Assembly: GCF_013033515.1 (NCBI RefSeq)
Contig: NZ_WQEG01000005.1
Location: 124,001 to 188,000, forward strand
Source of the DNA: Ruegeria sp. HKCCA6707
Lineage (GTDB): Bacteria; Pseudomonadota; Alphaproteobacteria; Rhodobacterales; Rhodobacteraceae
Reading direction: 5' to 3'
DNA: 64,000 bases
The stretch's first letter is position 1. Every line of letters starts with the position of its first letter. Below, piece by piece: positions 19,528-28,360 of this stretch. A program made the position numbers and the translations under genes. The notes under the pieces were generated by a model. The model was not told the DNA's origin. It made no database searches and saw only the letters and a program-made list of their open reading frames with translations.

Positions 19528-21539
19528 GCCGCGATCAGACCCCGGCCTTTCAGCAACGCCTCAACGCCCGGCAGGCGCCCGCGGAAGGCAAGGTAGAGAT
19601 CCTCGGCCTCGCGCGAGCCACCGGTTGACAGGATATTGTCCTCCAGAGCCTTTGCCCGTTCAGCATCAAACGCACCGCCTGCTTCCTCAAAGGCTGCGAA
19701 AGCATCCGCATCCATCACCTCGGACCACATGTAGGAATAATAGCCCGAGCTATAGCCATCGCCCGCAAAAACATGGGCAAAATGCGGTGTGGCGTGCCGC
19801 ATCCCGATTGCGTGTGGCATACCCAATTCGGCCAGCACCTCGGCCTGTTTTACCATCGGATCCGCCGGGGCAGCGCCATCGTGGAAGGCCAGATCAACAA
19901 GGGCTGAGGCCACATATTCAACCGTTTGGAAGCCCTGATCGAAATTCGCCGCGTTCAACACCTTTTCCAGCATCTCTTGCGGCATGGGTTCGCCTGTTTC
20001 CGCATGTGTCGCGTATTCGGCCAGAACCTCTGGCACCTCCAGCCAATGTTCATAAAGCTGGCTTGGCAGCTCAACAAAGTCGCGCGCCACAGAGGTACCA
20101 GAGATGCTTTCATAGGTTACGTTCGACAACATCTGGTGCAAAGCGTGGCCGAACTCGTGAAACAAAGTGCGGGCGTCATCATAAGACAGTAAAGCCGGAT
20201 CACCTTTGGCAAAGTTGCAGACGTTGATCACGACCGGCGCCTGCACCTTCGGGAATTTCGCCTGCGCCCGCATCGCGCTGCACCACGCGCCCGACCGTTT
20301 TGAGCCCCGCGCAAAATAATCCCCGATGAACACGGCCACATGCTGGCCATTGCGGGTCACCTCCCACGCGCGGCAATCGGGGTGATAGAGCGGCACATCC
20401 AAGGGGGCAAATTCCAGCCCGAACAAGCGGTTCGCACAGGCAAATGACGCCTCGATCATGCGATCCAGCTGCAAATAGGGCTTCAAAGCCGCCTCATCCA
20501 AATCATGCTCGGCCTTGCGGCGTTTTTCGGCGTAATAGCGCCAGTCCCACGCCTCGAGCGGGCCGTTGACACCGTCGTCCTGCATCATCTCGGTCAGAAC
20601 CTCGGCATCCGCATCGGCCTGGGCCTTGGCCGGCTCCCAAACCTGCATCAACAGATCCCGCACACGGTCCGGTGTGCGTGCCATCTCGGTTTCCAGTTTG
20701 TAGTCGGCAAAGCTGTCATAGCCCAAAAGCTGGGCGCGTTCCTGGCGCAGTGTCAGGATCTCAGCAGCGATTTCGCGGTTGTCTGTCTCTCCACCATTGG
20801 CTCCGCGGGCCGTCCAGGCTCGATAGGCCTTTTCCCTCAAATCGCGGCGGGGTGAGAATTGCAGAAACGGAACGATGATCGAGCGCGACAGGGTCACCAC
20901 CGGCCCGTCTGCACCCTTTTCTTTGCCTGCCGCGCGCGCTGCATCGACAACAAAGTCCGGTAAGCCGTGCAGATCATCCTCGCTCAGGTCCATGTACCAA
21001 TCACGCTCATCGGCCAGCAAGTTCTGGGTGAAGCTTGTCCCCAAAGTGGCCAGGCGCGACTTGATCTCTTGCATTCTTGCATCCACATCGCCTTCTAGCG
21101 CCGCCCCTGCCCGCACAAAGCCCCGATGGGACAGCATCAGCACACGGGCCTGTTCTTCGGCCAAATCCAAACCGTCACGCCTGTCCCACAGGTCTGCGAC
21201 ACGGCTGAACAGCGCCTTGTTCGACGAAATCCCCGCAAAATGCGCCGCCAGCTTGGGTGAAAACGCGCGCTGGAGCTCTTCACGTTTCGGGTTGCTGTCA
21301 GCCCCGGCCACTGTGAAAAACACCGACAAGACTTTGTTCAGATCCTCACCCGCTGCCTCCAAGGCCTCAACCGTGTTGGCAAAACTCGGCGCCTCGGTAT
21401 TCGCGGCAATCGCATCAATCTCGGCATTATGCGCCGCCAGCGCCTGATCCAATGCGGGCGCAAAATCATCGTCTGAAATCTGCGCAAAAGGTGCAAGTTC
21501 GAACGGGGTGGTCCAATCAGACAGGATCGAGTTGGTCAT
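19524..21539 (-). CDS. M3-family oligopeptidase (Dcp/OpdA-like)
   Basis: A zinc metallopeptidase that degrades short peptides in the cytoplasm. The 671-residue protein has the HExxH motif in LFHEFGHALHQML (about residue 465) with a downstream Glu in the family helix. The upstream region is mostly helical. The C-terminal GYSSGYYSYMWSEVMDADAF is the substrate-binding block shared by peptidyl-dipeptidase Dcp and oligopeptidase A. No signal peptide is present. Dcp and OpdA cannot be separated by eye. Confidence 0.92.
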   Translation of the reverse strand: MTNSILSDWTTPFELAPFAQISDDDFAPALDQALAAHNAEIDAIAANTEAPSFANTVEALEAAGEDLNKVLSVFFTVAGADSNPKREELQRAFSPKLAAHFAGISSNKALFSRVADLWDRRDGLDLAEEQARVLMLSHRGFVRAGAALEGDVDARMQEIKSRLATLGTSFTQNLLADERDWYMDLSEDDLHGLPDFVVDAARAAGKEKGADGPVVTLSRSIIVPFLQFSPRRDLREKAYRAWTARGANGGETDNREIAAEILTLRQERAQLLGYDSFADYKLETEMARTPDRVRDLLMQVWEPAKAQADADAEVLTEMMQDDGVNGPLEAWDWRYYAEKRRKAEHDLDEAALKPYLQLDRMIEASFACANRLFGLEFAPLDVPLYHPDCRAWEVTRNGQHVAVFIGDYFARGSKRSGAWCSAMRAQAKFPKVQAPVVINVCNFAKGDPALLSYDDARTLFHEFGHALHQMLSNVTYESISGTSVARDFVELPSQLYEHWLEVPEVLAEYATHAETGEPMPQEMLEKVLNAANFDQGFQTVEYVASALVDLAFHDGAAPADPMVKQAEVLAELGMPHAIGMRHATPHFAHVFAGDGYSSGYYSYMWSEVMDADAFAAFEEAGGAFDAERAKALEDNILSTGGSREAEDLYLAFRGRLPGVEALLKGRGLIAA

Positions 21540-21683
21540 TGAGATCTCCTTTGCCTGTCAAGCTAGGGAGCACTGGTGCGATGGTCCAGTGGTTGAGCTT
21601 GGAAAACTCACTGGTAGGGAAGGAGAGGATGCGTCTTGGCGGTGTCGGACCGGGCCGCGCGCCTTTGGCATGCGGCAATTGCC

Positions 21684-22733
21684 TCAGGGGTGCGATCCCG
21701 CGCAGATCGGGCAGTCGGGGTTTTGCGACAGGGTGATCTTGCGACTTTCCCCGTAGAGCGCGTCATAGATCAGCATTTCGCCACTCAGGGCTTGCCCCGC
21801 ACCCGTGATCACCTTGATCGCCTCGACCGCCATCATCGACCCGACAACACCGGGCAAGGGGCCGATGACGCCAGCTTCGGCACAGGAGGGTGCCAGACCA
21901 GCGGCTGGCGCCTCGGGGAAGATGCACTGATAGCAGGGGCCGCCATTGGCGGGATCAAAAACGCTCAACTGTCCTTCCCACTGAGACAGAGCGCCGGATA
22001 TCAGCGGTTTCCCCAGTGCAACGGCTGTGCGGTTGGCCAAATAGCGCGTGTCGAAATTGTCTGTGCCGTCAAGGATCAGGTCAAAGTCCTGGAACAGTTC
22101 GGTCGCAATGTCCGGGCTCAGGCGACGGTGATAGGGGCGCACTACGACATTCGGGTTCTGCGCCTCCATCGCCTGCTGGGCCGAGAAGACCTTGGGGATG
22201 CCAATATCGGCGTCGCGGTGGATGACCTGACGTTGCAGATTGGCGTTCTCGACTACGTCGTCGTCGATTAACCCGATGGTCCCCACCCCTGCGGCAGCCA
22301 GATACTGCAACGCTGGCGCGCCCAGCCCGCCTGCGCCGATCACCAGAACGCGCGCTTGTTTCAGGCGTTTCTGTCCCGGGCCGCCCAACTCTCGCAATAC
22401 GATGTGGCGGGCATAGCGGTCGAGTTCGGTTTCGCTAAAGGTACCTTGGGGTCTTGGCATGTCCTGTTCCGGTTCTGCTGTTGCTCGGGAGCGCAGCGCC
22501 TTTACAACCTGGCCATAGCCGACCGCCAAAGCCGCAAAGCCAGCCAGCATCAACCAAAGGGCCGCCGACCCGCCTGTAGCCTGACGCAAAGGGTGCCCAT
22601 CCGGTAGCACCAACTGCGCCAGGATCACGCCGATCAACAGCACAGAGACCGAAACGACGCGCGCCGAGCGAGAGACACCGGCCAAATAGCCGATACCCCA
22701 AAGACTTGCCGCCATAAGCAAAACCAGCAGCAT
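21684..22733 (-). CDS. moeB: MoeB/ThiF/HesA-type E1 adenylyltransferase with N-terminal membrane segments
   Basis: Adenylates the C-terminal glycine of a ubiquitin-like sulfur carrier (MoaD or ThiS type). After about 90 residues comes a standard MoeB domain. It has YARHIVLRELGGPGQ, the nucleotide loop VIGAGGLGAPALQYL, the acidic DDDVVENANLQRQ and two zinc-binding pairs, CYQC and CPIC. The first 78 residues contain about three hydrophobic helices (1-20, 25-43, 55-77), which MoeB normally lacks, so this enzyme is probably membrane anchored. There is no rhodanese domain. It overlaps dut by one base and is probably cotranscribed with it. Confidence 0.85.
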   Translation of the reverse strand: MLLVLLMAASLWGIGYLAGVSRSARVVSVSVLLIGVILAQLVLPDGHPLRQATGGSAALWLMLAGFAALAVGYGQVVKALRSRATAEPEQDMPRPQGTFSETELDRYARHIVLRELGGPGQKRLKQARVLVIGAGGLGAPALQYLAAAGVGTIGLIDDDVVENANLQRQVIHRDADIGIPKVFSAQQAMEAQNPNVVVRPYHRRLSPDIATELFQDFDLILDGTDNFDTRYLANRTAVALGKPLISGALSQWEGQLSVFDPANGGPCYQCIFPEAPAAGLAPSCAEAGVIGPLPGVVGSMMAVEAIKVITGAGQALSGEMLIYDALYGESRKITLSQNPDCPICAGSHP

Positions 22734-23188
22734 CAGGCGCGTCCCGTCGACCCAAAGCCGCCAGCACCACGTTCGGTTTCGTCCAAGCTATCAACCAGCT
22801 CGAACGAGGCCTGCACGACCGGGGCGACCACCAGCTGAGCGATACGCTCGCCATGGGTGATCTCAAAACTCTCCTGCCCCGCGTTCAGCACGATGACACC
22901 CAGCGGGCCGCGATAATCACTATCGATCGTCCCCGGCGTGTTGGGCAGAGTGATGCCGTGTTTCAGCGCCAGCCCCGAACGCGGACGCACCTGTATCTCG
23001 AACCCTTGGGGGATTTCGACCCGCAGACCCGTTGGGATCAACGCGCGTGCGCCGGGTTCAAGCCGCACCGATGTTGCGTCAGGCAGGTTGGCACGCACAT
23101 CAGCACCTGCCGCACCCTCGGTTTCGTAAGACGGCAGAGGAATGCTGGGATCAGCACCCTCATCACGGATGACACGGATAGATACCAT
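22733..23188 (-). CDS. dut: Deoxyuridine 5'-triphosphate nucleotidohydrolase
   Basis: Hydrolyses dUTP to dUMP and pyrophosphate, keeping uracil out of DNA and feeding dTMP synthesis. The 151-residue size suits the homotrimeric dUTPase. Motifs in order are: AGADVRANL (1), [13 protein letters not shown] (2), [16 protein letters not shown] (3, catalytic Asp and Tyr), GERIAQLVV (4) and the C-terminal GAGGFGSTG (5) that closes over the active site. It lies 24 bases after coaBC on the same strand, a neighbourhood seen in many proteobacteria. Confidence 0.96.
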   Translation of the reverse strand: MVSIRVIRDEGADPSIPLPSYETEGAAGADVRANLPDATSVRLEPGARALIPTGLRVEIPQGFEIQVRPRSGLALKHGITLPNTPGTIDSDYRGPLGVIVLNAGQESFEITHGERIAQLVVAPVVQASFELVDSLDETERGAGGFGSTGRA

Positions 23189-23212
23189 GCTGGGTCCTTT
23201 GTTCTGTGTTTG

Positions 23213-24406
23213 TCAGCTCAGCGCCTCGGCAATCCGAAGTGCAAGACGGCGCGCAACCTCTTCCTTGCTCATCCGGGGCCAATCTTCTGCGCCGGTATCG
23301 GAAATCAGCACGACCGCATTCTCGGACCCGCCCATGATCCCGGTTGACGGGCTGACATCATTGGCCACGATCCAGTCACAGCCCTTTCGGTCGCGTTTGG
23401 CCGTTGCATTTTGGACCAAGTCATCGGTTTCCGCTGCAAAACCGACAACAAGTGTTGGACGCCCCTGCTCCATACGGGCCACTTGCTTGAGAATGTCTGG
23501 ATTTTCGGCAAATTCCAGAACCGGCAGGCCATCCCGGCTTTTCTTCAGCTTGCGATCCGAGGCTGAGGACACACGCCAATCGGCGACGGCTGCTGCAAAA
23601 ACCCCGGCATCAACCGGTAGCGCGGCGTCGACCGCATCGGCCATCTGTTGGGCCGTTTCAACCGGGACAACCTGAACGCCCTGCGGTGGAGGCACGTCTG
23701 CCGGACCCGTCACAAAAACAACCTCGGCACCCAGCGCCGCCAAGGCAGCAGCCACCGCGCTGCCCTGCGCCCCTGACGACCGGTTGGCGATATAGCGTAC
23801 GGGATCAATGGGTTCATGCGTCGGGCCAGAGGTTACCAGAACCCGTTTGCCTTCCAGCGGCCCGTCACCCAACGCGGCTTCGATGGCTGACACTATCTCA
23901 AGCGGTTCGGACATGCGACCGGGGCCGGATTCTCCGCAAGCCATGTCGCCTTCATTCGGGCCCACAAAGCGGATGCCATCCGCCTGCAACTGCGCCAGAT
24001 TGCGCTGTGTGGCGGGATGATCCCACATTCGGACATTCATGGCAGGTGCGCATAATACGGTCGTATCAGTGGCCATCAGCAGGGTGGAGGCCAGGCCATT
24101 GGCCAAGCCTCCGGCCATCTTCCCCATCAGATCTGCTGTCGCTGGGGCCACCACAATCAAATCAGCGGATCGAGACAGTTGGATATGACCCATCTCGGCC
24201 TCATCCGTCAGATCAAAGAGGTCACGGTAAACCTTCTCTCCGGCTAGAGCGGAGACGGACAAAGGTGTCACAAACTCTTCGGCTGCACGGGTCAGAACAG
24301 GAGTTACGGCAGCGCCACGTTCTTTCAGGCGCCGGATCAGATCCAGCGATTTATAGGCCGCGATCCCGCCGCCGATAATCAGCAGGATACGTTTGGATGC
24401 CAGCAT
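23213..24406 (-). CDS. coaBC: Bifunctional phosphopantothenoylcysteine decarboxylase/synthetase
   Basis: Joins cysteine to 4'-phosphopantothenate and decarboxylates the product, two steps of coenzyme A synthesis. In the N-terminal flavin-dependent CoaC domain (about 1-185) I see GGIAAYKSLDLIRRL, the PAMNVRMW substrate motif and the ACGESGPGRM flap with its catalytic Cys. In the CoaB domain (about 190-397), VLVTSGPTHEPIDPVRYIANRSSG binds CTP. At 397 residues it has full length. It is probably the first gene of coaBC-dut-moeB. Confidence 0.95.
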   Translation of the reverse strand: MLASKRILLIIGGGIAAYKSLDLIRRLKERGAAVTPVLTRAAEEFVTPLSVSALAGEKVYRDLFDLTDEAEMGHIQLSRSADLIVVAPATADLMGKMAGGLANGLASTLLMATDTTVLCAPAMNVRMWDHPATQRNLAQLQADGIRFVGPNEGDMACGESGPGRMSEPLEIVSAIEAALGDGPLEGKRVLVTSGPTHEPIDPVRYIANRSSGAQGSAVAAALAALGAEVVFVTGPADVPPPQGVQVVPVETAQQMADAVDAALPVDAGVFAAAVADWRVSSASDRKLKKSRDGLPVLEFAENPDILKQVARMEQGRPTLVVGFAAETDDLVQNATAKRDRKGCDWIVANDVSPSTGIMGGSENAVVLISDTGAEDWPRMSKEEVARRLALRIAEALS

Positions 24407-24469
24407 GTTCAGCCCTTCCTGTCCCGGTCAGCGCCAAGCTTAGGCAAGGCGGGCAGACAGTTCCAGCGG

Positions 24470-25294
24470 TTAATTGCTGGTTTCAAAGGCTTTGCACGGG
24501 TCTTCCCGCTCGGGTGCCGGGCTGTCGATGACCGCGTCAAATTCCCCGGTGATCGCGCCATCTTCGGACTGCCCCAGGGCAAAGACTTTCAGGCCCGGAC
24601 GCAAGCGCGCCAGATAGGTTGGTATCCCCCAATCCTTGCGCGCATGTCCGTTACCCGTGATCACGGCAATCGGCCCTCCGGTCTCTGCTTCAGCCCGCAG
24701 GATCGCGCGTGCCAGCACCGCATCGCGCAGCCTTTGAATGGCCACCATCTGCGGCATGGCTTCGGCAGGAAGAGCATTGCAATGCGCCGCCATCTGTTCA
24801 ACTTCACGTGCGGCTTGCTCTGCTGCAGATAGGGGGATGGTGAGTCCAAACCGTGCCGCATCAGCTCCTAAAGCCGTCGCAGCCCCACGCTCCATCGCTG
24901 CACGGGCGGCTGATCGTGGCACCATGGCACCATAGACCGGAGCACGTGTCGCCTGAAACAAAGGGTAATACATGCTAAGCGGCGGCCAGCCGGATTCAGC
25001 CCAGCGCAAGATACGGGACAATTCATCAGGGTTTGAGACCGCGGTTTGCGCAAGCCGCTGCGCACCTTCCTCGGTTACCATTTCCCAGACAACCGCAGAC
25101 GGATCAATCGCCTCTAATGCCTCTTTCTGGACATAGTGGTGGTCAGGATTGTCGTGGATTTCACCCAGAATGACGACATCCGCAGATTGCATCTCTGCGA
25201 TGATCTCATCAGGTATCAGATCCGCTGCAACAGCTGCGCGACTTGCACCAAGGCACGCAACTGCGGCAACCACCAGAATCGCAAAAGTTCTCAT
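24470..25294 (-). CDS. ChaN-family (Tiki-like) haem-binding protein
   Basis: A 274-residue secreted protein of the ChaN/Tiki/TraB-type fold. It has a signal sequence (MRTFAILVVAAVACLGASRAAVA). The conserved VILGEIHDNPDHH (about 42-54) and VWEMV carry the residues used for haem or metal binding in ChaN, and TGNGHARKDWGIP lies near 205. Cys16 is followed by Leu in CLGASR, so it is not a clear lipobox and lipidation is uncertain. Its start overlaps the rpoH stop by 4 bases, implying cotranscription with that sigma factor. Confidence 0.82.
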   Translation of the reverse strand: MRTFAILVVAAVACLGASRAAVAADLIPDEIIAEMQSADVVILGEIHDNPDHHYVQKEALEAIDPSAVVWEMVTEEGAQRLAQTAVSNPDELSRILRWAESGWPPLSMYYPLFQATRAPVYGAMVPRSAARAAMERGAATALGADAARFGLTIPLSAAEQAAREVEQMAAHCNALPAEAMPQMVAIQRLRDAVLARAILRAEAETGGPIAVITGNGHARKDWGIPTYLARLRPGLKVFALGQSEDGAITGEFDAVIDSPAPEREDPCKAFETSN

Positions 25295-26169
25295 GCGAGG
25301 AAGTGTTGCACCTCGCGCGATTGGGCTTCAAGGTTCTTACGCATTTTTGAAAAGGCGGCGGCTTCAAGCTGACGGACCCGCTCTTTGGACAGGCTCAACT
25401 CTTGCCCCAGACTTTCAAGGGTGCGTGCCGGCTCACGCAGTTTACGTTCACGGATGATAAACCGCTCGCGATCATTCAAAGCGTTCATCGCCGCCAGCAA
25501 CCATTCGCGCAATTGCTCGGTATCGTGGCTGTTCTCGACGGTCTCGGCGGCTTGCTCGCGCTCATCCTCAAGCGCGTCAATCCACTCGCGCCCGTCCTCA
25601 TCCGCCGATTGCACCGCATTCAGCGAAAAATCCGAGCCCGACAGACGACCTTCCATCATCTCGACATCGCGCAGTGGCACGCCAATCTCGGTGGCGATCA
25701 ACTGATGCAATTGATGGCGATCCAGCTCTACCCCTTCGGTGGCGGCCTCACGCTCAAGCCGCGCCTGCACGCGCCGCATATTGAAGAACAGCGATTTCTG
25801 CGATGACGTCGAACCGGTCCGCACCATCGACCAGTTGCGCATTACATAGTCCTGAATACTGGCTTTGATCCACCACACGGCATAGGTAGAAAACCGCACA
25901 CCGCGATCAGGATCGAACTTGTCGGCGGCCTTCATCAAACCCAGCCCGGCCTCTTGGATCAGATCGTTCATCGGCGCGCCATAGCGTTTGAACTTGGCGG
26001 CCATGGAAATCGCCAGACGCATATAGGCGGTGATCAGACGATGCAGCGCTTTTTCATCGCGGTCATCGCGCCATGCATAGGCCAGTTTCAACTCTGTCTC
26101 GGCATCAAGCAATTCGGCCTTCATCGCCTGCCGGGACATCGAAAAATCGTTTGCATTGTCCAAAGCCAT
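25291..26169 (-). CDS. rpoH: Alternative sigma factor, RpoH family (RpoHII-type)
   Basis: A 292-residue sigma-32-type factor. Region 2 has AYMRLAISMAAKFKRYGAP, DLIQEAGLGLMKA and FSTYAVWWIKASIQDYVMRNW. The RpoH box reads QKSLFFNMRR. Region 4.2 ends in TLESLGQELSLSKERVRQLE. The S in the box and the overall sequence favour the second alphaproteobacterial RpoH, used in singlet-oxygen and heat stress, over the heat-shock paralogue; this is inference. The ATG at 26169 has GGGAG before it. An upstream in-frame ATG would place that Shine-Dalgarno inside the gene. It shares an operon with the ChaN-like gene. Confidence 0.92.
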   Translation of the reverse strand: MALDNANDFSMSRQAMKAELLDAETELKLAYAWRDDRDEKALHRLITAYMRLAISMAAKFKRYGAPMNDLIQEAGLGLMKAADKFDPDRGVRFSTYAVWWIKASIQDYVMRNWSMVRTGSTSSQKSLFFNMRRVQARLEREAATEGVELDRHQLHQLIATEIGVPLRDVEMMEGRLSGSDFSLNAVQSADEDGREWIDALEDEREQAAETVENSHDTEQLREWLLAAMNALNDRERFIIRERKLREPARTLESLGQELSLSKERVRQLEAAAFSKMRKNLEAQSREVQHFLA

Positions 26170-26271
26170 GCAAATCTCCCTTTTTTTCATAGGCGTTGGC
26201 CGGGCTTGCCTTGCCGACCTGGTGTCGATACGCAGGACATCACCGGTTGGATCACCAGAAAGGTATGATTT

Positions 26272-26793
26272 ATGCGTCCCGATTTAACCTTAGTCTTGGG
26301 GGGCGCTGCATCAGGAAAGTCCGAGTTTTCCGAACAACTTGTTGTTTCGTATGGAAAAAACAGAGTTTACCTTGCATCATCACAAGTGTTTGATGACGAG
26401 ATGCGCCAGAAAGTCGAGCGACATATTGTCCAGCGCGGTGCGGGTTGGACCACGATAGAAGCTCCGTTCGATCTGGGCCCGGCCCTTTGTGATTTGACCG
26501 CCGATGATGCCTGTTTAATCGATTGTGCCACGATGTGGCTGACCAACCATCTGCTGGCGGAACATGATTTGCAGGCCCAGCAGGACGCTCTGTTGCAAGC
26601 ATTGCGCGATTGCGCCGCACAGGTTGTCATCGTCTCGAACGAGGTCGGGCATGGTATTGTGCCAGACAACGCCCTGTCCCGCAGGTTTCGCGAGGCACAA
26701 GGCCGCTTGAACATCGCGCTGGCCGCGCAGGCAGATTTGGTTGTTCAGATCACCGCCGGTCTGCCGCTGGTGCTGAAAGGGCAATTGCCGTGA
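26272..26793 (+). CDS. cobU: Adenosylcobinamide kinase/guanylyltransferase
   Basis: Phosphorylates adenosylcobinamide and transfers GMP to it in cobalamin nucleotide-loop assembly; called CobP in aerobic alphaproteobacteria. The 173-residue protein has the P-loop LGGAASGKSEFSE (about 8-20). The guanylylation region is RQKVERHIVQRG, with the active His in this helix. Later blocks are LIDCATMWLTNHL and VSNEVGHGIVPDNALSRRFRE. It overlaps the next gene, a histidine phosphatase, by 4 bases, which suits a cobalamin pair. Ecm in this window uses the B12 product. Confidence 0.94.
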   Translation: MRPDLTLVLGGAASGKSEFSEQLVVSYGKNRVYLASSQVFDDEMRQKVERHIVQRGAGWTTIEAPFDLGPALCDLTADDACLIDCATMWLTNHLLAEHDLQAQQDALLQALRDCAAQVVIVSNEVGHGIVPDNALSRRFREAQGRLNIALAAQADLVVQITAGLPLVLKGQLP

Positions 26794-27368
26794 CGCGGCT
26801 GCATTTGGTGCGCCACGGGCCGACCCATGCGAAAACAATGGTCGGATGGTCCGATCTATCCGCAGACCTGAGCGACACCGCAGCCATCGCGCGCCTTCAC
26901 GAACACTTGCCCGCGCAGGCCCTTGTGATTTCGTCCGACCTGACCCGCGCGGCAGACACCGCGTCGGTCATACAGGGGCAACGCCAGCGATTGGCTCATC
27001 GGGCTGACCTGCGCGAGATCAACTTCGGCACGTGGGAGCTGCGCGGCTTCAAAGAGATAGAATCTGAGGACCCGGAACTGGCCTTTGCCTATTGGGACAA
27101 CCCCGGTGACGTCCGTCCACCCGGGGGCGAAAGCTGGAACGAAGTGCGCGCGCGCGTCGATGCAGCCGTTGACGCGTTGATTGCCCAGTTCAGCGGTCAG
27201 GACCTAATCATCGTGGCGCATTTAGGGGTGATCCTGACTCAGGTGCAACGCGCGCTGGATTTGACTGCTTATGAAGCGTTCAGCCATCGCATCGACAACC
27301 TCTCGGTCACCGAGGTGACCCATCATGGCGACCGCTGGTCCGTGGGACGGATCAATCACCGCCCGTGA
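26790..27368 (+). CDS. Histidine phosphatase family protein, possibly alpha-ribazole phosphatase
   Basis: A 192-residue phosphoglycerate-mutase-like phosphatase. The catalytic RHGPTH block is at residues 8-13, the second Arg is in SSDLTRAADTA, Glu is in REINFGTWE and the second His is in IVAHLGVI. Translation starts at a GTG inside the cobU stop, so coupling is likely. Placement after cobU suggests the CobC role (dephosphorylating alpha-ribazole phosphate), but members of this family act on many substrates. Confidence 0.82.
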   Translation: MTRLHLVRHGPTHAKTMVGWSDLSADLSDTAAIARLHEHLPAQALVISSDLTRAADTASVIQGQRQRLAHRADLREINFGTWELRGFKEIESEDPELAFAYWDNPGDVRPPGGESWNEVRARVDAAVDALIAQFSGQDLIIVAHLGVILTQVQRALDLTAYEAFSHRIDNLSVTEVTHHGDRWSVGRINHRP

Positions 27369-27426
27369 TCAGGCAGCGCACAAATCACTGATTTACGGAT
27401 CACGACCCAGACGCCATCGTGGCTCC

Positions 27427-28302
27427 ATGACTTATGATTTGTTTATCGGAGACCGCCTGTTTTCCAGCTGGTCGATGCGCGGCTGGTTGATGTTGGAAAA
27501 GTTCGGCCTGCCTTATCGAAGCCACATGATCGGCCTCTATTCTGGAACCATGGAGGAAGACATGAAGCCCCTCGCACCGGCACGGCTGGTTCCCACCTTG
27601 CGCCTGCCCGACGGAACTGTCGTGGGCGAAAGTCTGGCTATGGCGGAAACATTGGCCGAACGCCATCCCGATGCAGGCCTCTGGCCCAGTGCTCCCGCAG
27701 CACGCGCAACAGCCCGCTGGTTATGTGCCGAGATGACAGCCGGGTTTTCTGCCTTGCGGGGTGAATGCCCGATGCAATTGAAACACTGCTGGCACGGGTT
27801 CAAAGCATCCCCAGAAACGCTGAAGGATTTACAACGGGTTGAAGAGCTTTGGGCCCACGCCCGCACGCTTTCAGGCAGCGATACCGGCCCGCTGTTTGGC
27901 GACTATTCTCTGGCGGATGTGTTTTATACCCCGGTCGCGGCTCGTATCATTGGGTATGACCTGCCGGTGTCTTCTGACAATAAGGACTATTGCCTGTTCC
28001 TTCTGGCCGACACCGCGGTGCGGCAATGGCGCGCGATGGGTCTGACGGTCAATTATGATCCCTTCCCCTATCAACAAGGACTGTCGCATCAACCTTGGCC
28101 GGTCGGCGGTACGTCAAAAGCAAAACCGGTGTCGCAGGGCCCGTCGCGCAATACGCATTGCCCGTATTCAGGCGACCCCGTGCGCGACTTTCTGGAACTG
28201 GACGGTCAGGTCTGGGGCTTTTGCAACCCGTTCTGCCGCGACAAAACCGTCGCAGACCCCGAGGCCTGGCCAAAATTCACCGCGATGATGGCCCAGCATT
28301 AA
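27427..28302 (+). CDS. Glutathione S-transferase with a C-terminal YHS-like domain
   Basis: A 291-residue protein. Residues about 1-210 form a GST: thioredoxin-fold N-terminus (FSSWSMRGWLMLEKFGLPY, cis-Pro in RLVPTL, GESLAMAETLAE for glutathione), then a helical domain. After a Pro/Gly-rich linker, residues about 240-285 read HCPYSGDP, VRDFLELDGQVWGFC and NPFCRDKTVADPEAW. This resembles the small Cys-rich YHS domain (CP..G.PV...Y.GK.Y.FC...C...F..DP..Y), which binds metals. The GST part may detoxify electrophiles. The added domain is unusual; its function is unknown. Confidence 0.83.
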   Translation: MTYDLFIGDRLFSSWSMRGWLMLEKFGLPYRSHMIGLYSGTMEEDMKPLAPARLVPTLRLPDGTVVGESLAMAETLAERHPDAGLWPSAPAARATARWLCAEMTAGFSALRGECPMQLKHCWHGFKASPETLKDLQRVEELWAHARTLSGSDTGPLFGDYSLADVFYTPVAARIIGYDLPVSSDNKDYCLFLLADTAVRQWRAMGLTVNYDPFPYQQGLSHQPWPVGGTSKAKPVSQGPSRNTHCPYSGDPVRDFLELDGQVWGFCNPFCRDKTVADPEAWPKFTAMMAQH

Positions 28303-28360
28303 CCATTCTTAAACCGCGCCCATGGCAGCAACGACCTGTTAACCAAGAAACAGGATCGCC

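Noticed and set aside
21570-21630. tRNA-like A-box (TGGTCCAGTGGTTGAG) in the gap between the M3 peptidase and moeB genes
   Set aside because: No matching B-box or acceptor stem within tRNA distance, and no cloverleaf can be drawn.
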